Under the pieces are notes generated by a model. It was not told the DNA's origin. It was given only the letters and a program-made list of their open reading frames with translations, and made no database searches. Position numbers and translations under genes: made by a program. Source: Quillaja saponaria (Eukaryota; Streptophyta; Magnoliopsida; Fabales; Quillajaceae). From it: a DNA stretch of 64,000 nt. This document shows positions 58,901 through 64,000 of the stretch, in pieces. Position 1 is the first letter of the stretch. Every line of letters begins with the position of its first letter. The stretch spans positions 5,218,134 to 5,282,133 of the forward strand of contig CM055618.1 in the NCBI GenBank assembly GCA_029379385.1. Direction: 5' to 3'.

Positions 58901-59471
58901 TCCTCCGGCCAGTCATGCCTCCATAAAGGGTGTGACACATCGAGTTGGCCTAAGAAATTTTGCAAGAATACGTGAAAATTTGATATGTTAATGCTATTAA
59001 TAATATAGTAATGTTTCTTAACTTGAGAAAGAAATGTGTTATTTTCCATTGTCTATTTCTCATTATGTAATTTGGAATGAAGTGCATGTTTGTGAGAATA
59101 TGATGAAGTTGATGAATGTTAAAAATCATCTTTGATGTTTGTAATAACTTGTAAGTTAATGAATGTTAAAAATCAGCTTCCAACTAAATTAATAACCTGT
59201 AACAACTCTTGCATAGGTTCTAACTAGTAATGAAATTTTTTATTTCTATTTTTCCATAGTGATCACAGAAGGAGAATCATGAAGATCCAACACAAGCAGA
59301 GATGTTTATTGAAACTCGTTAAAGCAAGAAGGGGAAACAAATAGATCCTCATACAAGCAATAAAATTGTAAGCATTTTACTTGAACATCTTGCTCATTAA
59401 TTAGATATTAGATTACTAGGTACTTATAATATCCTCATATAACATAACCATTGATTGATATGGACAACAAT

Positions 59472-59473
<2 letters not shown>

Positions 59474-59502
<29 letters not shown>
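59474..59502. repeat. T-tract next to a splice acceptor
   Basis: A run of about 29 T followed by GTAG. It forms the pyrimidine tract of the last-but-one intron of the TNPA-like gene (donor GTAAGC near 59369). Confidence 0.85.
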
Positions 59503-60594
59503 GTAGTCCGAACTTAAGAACTCCATCCAAATGAAAGTAATAGCACTGTTTTTGCTACTTTATTTGGAAAAGAGAAACACAAGAAAGTGCATTGTCATGG
59601 AAAGGACATTGCTCCATCATCACTAAAAAGATAAGTTGATTTAGAGGCCATTCAAAAGACCCATGATTAAAAGATTTGATCATTAGAACAAGAGATGCAT
59701 AGGAATCAAGAAGAAATGAACAAGAAGATAATGGATGTTGTTTAGACAGTTCTACATAATATTTAGCAAAACAATCCTAATTTGGTTATAAGTCAAGATT
59801 TATTTGCACCATTGTTAGCATTTTCTCCACTTGATGCTGCTAGTGCACCTGATGGAACTTTACAACATATGCGATCCTCGGCATCTACACATGTTCCATT
59901 GTTTGATAAGGTATGTATTTGTTAAATAATTGAACACACAAACAAAATGATTTAAAATATATAATTCAAGTAACTTGTTGGCTTCTTTTAGCCTTAGCAA
60001 AGCATATTATAAGTAGTTCGCTATGAATCAAATGGCAATGGTATGAATGAATTATAGTAAAATTAAAAAAATAATGATACTTATAATAAGCTTGATGAAA
60101 TGCTGCAAACTCTTTCTTTTTCCCTGTGATTTTCATTTCTTTTTTCTTTGTGACATTTTAAATTTAAGATTTATTAATGCAGGATCAAGATTTATGTAGG
60201 CGTGGAAATATGTTAGATGATGAAGATGGTGTTAGAGATTATAACGTTGAGATGAATGGAGATGACATTGAAATGTCCGGAGATGATGACTTACTATGAT
60301 ATAAGAATATTATTAGGTCTTTTGTTAGTACTAGACAATTGCGTTTTTTATGAACTAATTAAGACTTAGTATTATTAGTTTGTATAGTTTTGTAAGATTT
60401 TTATCTTATATTTGGTTGTTATTGAAAACTTGATTTGTTATTGATACTACGGATTTGCTAGATTATATATATATATATATATATGGATTAGTGATTATTA
60501 AATTACAGGTTTTACTTTCAAATTATTAGAAAATACAATGTTAATTTTTTATTAATAGCTAAAATAAATGAATGACAAAAAAAAAAAAAAAAAA

Positions 60595-61045
60595 AATGTT
60601 GCAATAGATTTATAGAAAATGATTGCTGTAATGATTCAAAAAATTGTTGGAGAAGAGAATTGTTCCAACGGTAACAAGTGTTGCAAACGATATATACTGG
60701 TGATAAGGCAATGCTATATGGTCAGGAAAACTGTTGCAACATATAATTAGCAATAGTTACAAAAGTATTCCAAAAGGTTTATAAAAGTCGTTGCTGATAA
60801 TATATTTTGTAATGTTTAAACAAGTGTTGCAAAAAATAATAAAAATTGTTGCTATAAACGTTGCTATGTGGTTTCAAATAAACCATTGCACTAGTTATCT
60901 TTTGCCATGGTTACTTAAGTTTTTCCGTAAATGTACAAAAACCATTACTTTAGATGAAAGGCAACATAGTTTAGGCAACGGCTGATATATCTTACAACAA
61001 CAGTTTTTCAGTATTTCACAATAGTTTTCAGCCATTGCTAAAATG
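60595..61045. repeat. CACTA right subterminal repeats
   Basis: At least ten copies of GTTGC / GCAAC words, with GGCAACGG and CAACAACAG close to the terminus, in both orientations. They mirror the cluster at 40975-41330. Confidence 0.78.
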
Positions 61046-61060
61046 CAGTTTTATTGAGTG

Positions 61061-61993
61061 TGTTCATGTGGTTGCAAATATAAATGTGTAATACTATGAA
61101 TTAAGTTAATTGAATTAAGTGTTGTATAGTTGACCTTTGCATAATAATTGAATTTTACTTAATGTGTGACTTTGTTTGTGTTTGATAAAAGCCAATAAAA
61201 TGAATTTTATTAGAAATGATTTTTACATATGAAATAGAATCTAGGTGCACCTAGGATACTTTGATTTGATTATTTGATATGTGATTTAAATTATTTGAGT
61301 AACTCAGCCCCAAGGATGGATATGTATGGAGTATACTCTTAGTGTCTGGGAGCAAAAATGCCTTAAGGAGGATATGTGATTGGTGTGCAGATGTTGAGTT
61401 ACTCCAGTTGGCCCTTTTGATTGTCTCGTTTAATTTGTGTTCTCTAAAATACTTTGATTGATTTAGTTATCTCGTGTATTGCATAAATTGTATTTGTTAA
61501 ATTTTACATTGTTTATATGTACGTACTGATAATATTGAATTATGATATGAGCGAAGTTTACATGACATTATTTAATGTATGTGTGCTACAGATACATTGG
61601 TTGATGTTAGTACCTTTGGGGTACATTTTTCACTCACTAAGTCTTTATGACTCACTCCTTATTTGTTTTTGTTTTTAATAGTATCAGGAGACTAACTTTT
61701 GTCGCTGATAGATTCGTGACTTGCTGACTATATTGCGGTAAGGTATACATTCGAGATCTTACACTTGAAGCCAAAGGACGAAGTTTGCAGTCACATTAGG
61801 TTTTAGGTTGTTAAGTTTTGTTTTGTATGATAGTGAAATTGTTATTGTTTATGATACGACTAGAGTGGAGCTCCTCTGTGTATATTATTGATGTTTTTGA
61901 CTAGTTGAGTGTAACCAGATATATATGTTTATATTATTGGGCATGTGCTACTTTATGGGAAACCTTTGCCAAAATTTTTAGTTAAACTGTTAT
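61061..61993 (+). mobile_element. Tekay-like 3' LTR, middle piece
   Basis: Begins with the CACTA target duplication TGT, then continues the LTR exactly where it stopped at 40961 (TCATGTGGTTGCAAATATAA; compare 33547). It aligns with 33547-34480 of the 5' LTR up to GTTAAACTGTTAT, where a MITE is inserted. Confidence 0.9.
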
Positions 61994-62250
61994 GGGCTCG
62001 TTTGGTGGATCGTATAAGGGTGATAGGAATAGTATAAGACTATTCAGTTGGCTCTTATACAGTATTTAGCATCAACAAGATAGTATAGACTTATACTGTT
62101 AACTCCCTCTTATACTATGTCTGGTAGTATAAATCTACACAGTGAGGAGGGGAAGGATAAGACAATAGTTTAACAATTGTAAAACTGTACAGCCTAATAT
62201 GTTGTATAATTATATACTATACATTCCTATACGATCCGTCAAACGAGCCC
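61994..62250. mobile_element. 257-bp MITE in the LTR
   Basis: The ends GGGCTCGTTTGGTGGATC and, reversed, GGGCTCGTTTGACGGATC form terminal inverted repeats of about 23 bases with two mismatches. The 3-base duplication TAT flanks it (61991-61993, 62251-62253), and the empty site is present in the 5' LTR near 34468. There is no coding capacity. A 3-base AT duplication and GGGC...GTTTGG ends suggest a PIF/Harbinger (Tourist-like) MITE; another superfamily cannot be excluded. Confidence 0.85.
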
Positions 62251-62296
62251 TATGTGTTTTATTAAATACGTCTTTGCTTATAATTTGGTTTTGTCA
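62251..62296 (+). mobile_element. Tekay-like 3' LTR, last recognisable piece
   Basis: Resumes after the MITE with ATTAAATACGTCTTTGCTTATAATTTGG-type sequence (compare 34477-34508) and breaks off at about 62296. The last ~120 bases of the LTR are missing here. Confidence 0.75.
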
Positions 62297-62407
62297 AGGT
62301 ATACATTCGAGATCGCACACTTGAAGCCAAAGAATAAAGTTTACAGTCATGTTAGGCTTTGCATTGTTGAGTTTTGTTTTGTATGATAGTTGAATATTGT
62401 TTATAAT
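62297..62407 (+). repeat. Repeated internal LTR segment
   Basis: AAGGTATACATTCGAGATCGCACAC... repeats a segment already present upstream in the same LTR (61740-61850) and in the 5' LTR (34213-34330). The order LTR piece, repeated piece, new LTR start points to a second, truncated LTR copy joined here. Confidence 0.7.
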
Positions 62408-62896
62408 ATTATAATAACCCGATAATTAAACGTACATTTTAGAATTTTGTATGTAAATTGTTGTGACTAGGTAGATAAAGTGTTGTACAAAGTAAAATTT
62501 ACGCAAATAAATATTTGTATAAATGTATAGATATATTTTAAACCATATCTTTTAATACCTGATGGGTTAACATAAATCTTGAAATTTACTTGTAAAATTT
62601 TTATTGATGTGTGTAGTAAGGGTATAGAGTGTATATATATATAAAAATCAAGGAATTAATTCTACACACCATTTAATTAGAGAATTAACTTTAATTTTTA
62701 ACCATATCTTTTCCCATTTTGTCTTTTTCTTTGATTGACTTTCCAATTTATTTAATCCATCGTCTTTTTTTTATTTACTCTGTTTCTTGAGTCTTCTAGC
62801 ATTTCCTCTATTATATTGTCCTGGCGTTTCTTAGCTGGCTGTGAGTTAAATTTCCTTTTATTGTTCAATCTTGTTCCTTCCTTTCTTTTAATCGTG
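62408..62896 (+). mobile_element. Start of another Tekay-like LTR
   Basis: ATAATAACCCGATAATTAAACG followed by TACATTTTAGAATTTTGTATG aligns with the LTR starts at 32072 and 39456. Only about 490 bases are present before another LTR start at 62897. It retains the AT-rich promoter region and the pyrimidine-rich leader-like part (62690-62896). Confidence 0.75.
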
Positions 62897-63665
62897 TGTT
62901 ATAACCCTCATAACTCGATTATGAAAAATCGAGTTTTAAGACACCATACCTAAATTTATATTATAAAATGAACAAATTAAGTAAATAATACTATGACCAG
63001 ATAAATTCAAGTGAGTGAGTAACTAATGTATAGATATAAATATATCAAGATTTAATCTCCACCACAAATAGATTAAATAAGTAAATAATACAATCAACAC
63101 ATACGTGTATAAATGTATATATATATATATATATAATTAATATTCACCATAATTTATAAATTGAGTTGAACCAAGACTTTGTTTTTCTTTATTATTATTA
63201 TTAAAAAAAAATTGTTTTGTTTAAATTTGTTAGGTGTGAAACATAGTGTAGCAAAGAAAAATTAAGTTGAATAAGTAAATACATAGGTGTATGAGTACAA
63301 TTATTGGTGATATCACAAACTTAAACGTGGATGACTAAAATATTTGTGAGAATAAAACAAATTAGAAAGCAATGATAATATATATATATATATATATTGT
63401 ATAATTAGAATAAAATTCACACCACAAATTTAATCAAAGGGTACTTTGACCTTATCATTTACTATCACTTTAATTTTTTTATTCTATTTTTCTATTCACC
63501 TCACATTTGGGTCGGTGTATCCTTCCTTGCCCTAGTCTTCTCTGTTTTCTTCTTTGTTGATTGAACGAGTTTTCTTCCTTTGCCCCTCTCTATTTTCTTC
63601 TTTGTTGAGTGAATGTTTCCTTTGGCTGGTTGTGTGTGTACTGCTTTTCTTTGTTTGTCTGGTTA
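62897..63665 (+). mobile_element. Start of an LTR of the 50920 subfamily
   Basis: TGTTATAACCCTCATAACTCG and the following GAAAAATCGAGTTTTA closely match 50920-50960. The sequence runs through AT repeats (63118-63136, 63378-63398) and a T/C-rich leader-like part to about 63665, where Helitron coding sequence begins on the other strand. The rest of the LTR is missing, so the junction at about 63665 is a truncation or rearrangement. Confidence 0.72.
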
Positions 63666-64000
63666 ATCCTTCAAGCCTAAGACTCTTTTGTCGATTTCTC
63701 CTTTTTTTTCCACTGATATGCATTATCATCCCATCTATAATACTATGGAAACTCAGAATATAAGTATTGTCTTGCTTTTGGATCCTCACGATTCATTCTA
63801 AAGAATTCTGTAAGTGTTGTTCTCGAGTTTCGTTCATCCGCAAGTACATATGAAATTCTATGCCCTGTAATGTAGCGTATTCTTTGTATGTTAGGACGAT
63901 GAACAACAAGCCTTTCCATAGATGGATACATTTTACTCATTGGAAACTTATAAATTCTCCATAATGCCTCTGTTGGACTAAGATATCTCACATCCAACCA
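63666..64000 (-). pseudogene. Helitron Rep/helicase fragment, runs off the window
   Basis: The minus strand from the window edge reads WLDVRYLSPTEALWRIYKFP, then PSMERLVVHRPN, LTEFFRMN and ARQYLYSEFP. These are the conserved blocks of the plant Helitron protein between its Rep region and its PIF1-type helicase. A stop (TAG near 63743-63745) follows EFP, but similarity continues beyond it with YYRWDDNAYQWKKK, so the stop is a mutation and not the natural end. The N-terminal part lies outside the window. The intact protein would drive rolling-circle transposition. Confidence 0.82.

Larger units (their letters stand above)
50920..58937 (+). mobile_element. Solo LTR (Tekay-like, about 4 kb), itself split
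   Basis: Starts TGTTATAACCCTC and ends GGGTGTGACA. The 5-base duplication CATCG flanks it exactly (50915-50919, 58938-58942). Excluding the nested reverse LTR (52052-55997) and one GTGCC, about 4.07 kb remains, from 50920 to 52051 and from 56003 to 58937, with no gag, pol, primer site or second LTR between. A solo LTR left by recombination between the two LTRs of a former element is the simplest reading. Its end landmarks (CCTCCGGCCAGTCATGCCTCC near 58902) match the other Tekay-like LTRs. Confidence 0.85.
49489..60299 (+). pseudogene. Transposase_24/TNPA-like CACTA gene, split by a nested LTR
   Basis: The first exon begins MKKEANPSKKE and has QPKGS-type repeats (49670-49780). A conserved block near 50255-50400 reads RITRCKAVHARKIDDCKIIY and then GKPIGLDDKTLNELSYFLEL, the signature of the plant Transposase_24 family. 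Probable introns end at 50243, 50571 and 50867 (all AG). The exon reading NSQNRDKLMDMHR is cut at 50919 by the LTR. It resumes in the same frame at 58943 with VGLRNFARIREN, which together make the family's N-R-x-K...G-x-x-x-F-A-R motif. Later pieces are EDPTQAEMFIETR (59290s), FATLFGKEKHKKVH after an intron ending 59506, a helical segment with repeated Q/E/N, and an acidic end at a TGA, 60297-60299. Stops are scattered throughout. The protein would bind subterminal repeats. Confidence 0.85.
40962..61060 (+). mobile_element. CACTA (En/Spm) transposon, 20.1 kb including an 8.0-kb nested insertion
   Basis: The left end is CACTACAACAAAA. The right end, on the other strand, is CACTCAATAAAAC: a terminal inverted repeat with one indel and a mismatch. 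The 3-base duplication TGT flanks it (40959-40961, 61061-61063). Both ends carry clusters of short subterminal repeats. Inside are two degenerate genes in the usual order, a TNP2-like transposase (44743-47812) and a Transposase_24/TNPA-like gene (49489-60299). Without the nested LTRs the element is about 12.1 kb. Both genes are broken, so it is not autonomous. Confidence 0.93.

Noticed and set aside
63532..63789. Minus-strand frame of 85 residues rich in K, R, E and N
   Set aside because: It overlaps the Helitron fragment in another frame and continues into LTR leader sequence, so it is a composite shadow.
1..64000. tRNA, rRNA and other RNA genes
   Set aside because: No stretch with a convincing cloverleaf, promoter boxes or rRNA similarity was noticed; a tRNAscan or Rfam search would be needed to exclude them fully.

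Overview
The window looks like plant nuclear DNA, most probably from a eudicot. It is AT-rich and almost entirely transposable elements: Ty3/gypsy elements of the chromovirus (Tekay/Del-like) and Athila/Tat-like lineages, an En/Spm (CACTA) transposon, a miniature LTR element, MITEs and a Helitron fragment. No organism name can be given from sequence alone. I found one host gene that looks intact: a three-exon GASA/Snakin-type cysteine-rich peptide gene on the minus strand at 30879-31380. Its exons are too short to stand out as open reading frames.

Layout from left to right. Positions 1-1452 are a minus-strand retroelement remnant with a G-rich polypurine tract and a Transposase_32-like domain. 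Positions 1453-6805 are minus-strand chromovirus LTRs with a scrap of pol between them. Positions 6806-7745 are a plus-strand Transposase_32-like pseudogene. Positions 7746-12655 hold Athila-type LTR pieces around another minus-strand LTR that carries minisatellites. Positions 12786-13013 are a 33-bp tandem repeat that stays open as an 11-residue repeat. Positions 14097-16460 are an Athila-like 5' LTR, primer-binding site and gag. This gag is abruptly joined, in frame, to a 5'-truncated Tekay-like gag-pol and its 3' LTR (16460-23397). Positions 23398-25440 are a minus-strand Athila-like gag/protease fragment, and 26006-27143 are another Athila-type LTR. Positions 27144-32071 are the only stretch not dominated by large elements; they hold a 1.03-kb TRIM-like element, a 63-bp exact duplication, a probable MITE and the GASA gene.

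From 32072 to about 62296 lies a nest whose insertion order can be read from its junctions. A Tekay-like element (5' LTR 32072-34632, decayed gag-pol, 3' LTR from 39456) was hit in its 3' LTR by a 20.1-kb CACTA element (40962-61060, target duplication TGT). The second gene of that CACTA was hit by a solo LTR (50920-58937, duplication CATCG). That solo LTR was in turn hit by another solo LTR in the opposite orientation (52052-55997, duplication GTGCC). A 257-bp MITE (61994-62250) sits in the resumed Tekay LTR. The right edge has two stacked LTR starts (about 62408 and 62897) and a minus-strand Helitron replicase/helicase fragment running off the window.

Every transposon gene seen is broken by stops or frameshifts. 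Many of the stops look like C-to-T or G-to-A changes, as expected for long-methylated repeats. I see no evidence of a new multi-gene system. The observations most worth checking are the hidden GASA gene, the fully resolved nest, the TRIM-like element, the in-frame Athila/Tekay gag junction and the 11-residue repeat. All boundaries were read by eye; those marked approximate may be off by tens of bases.
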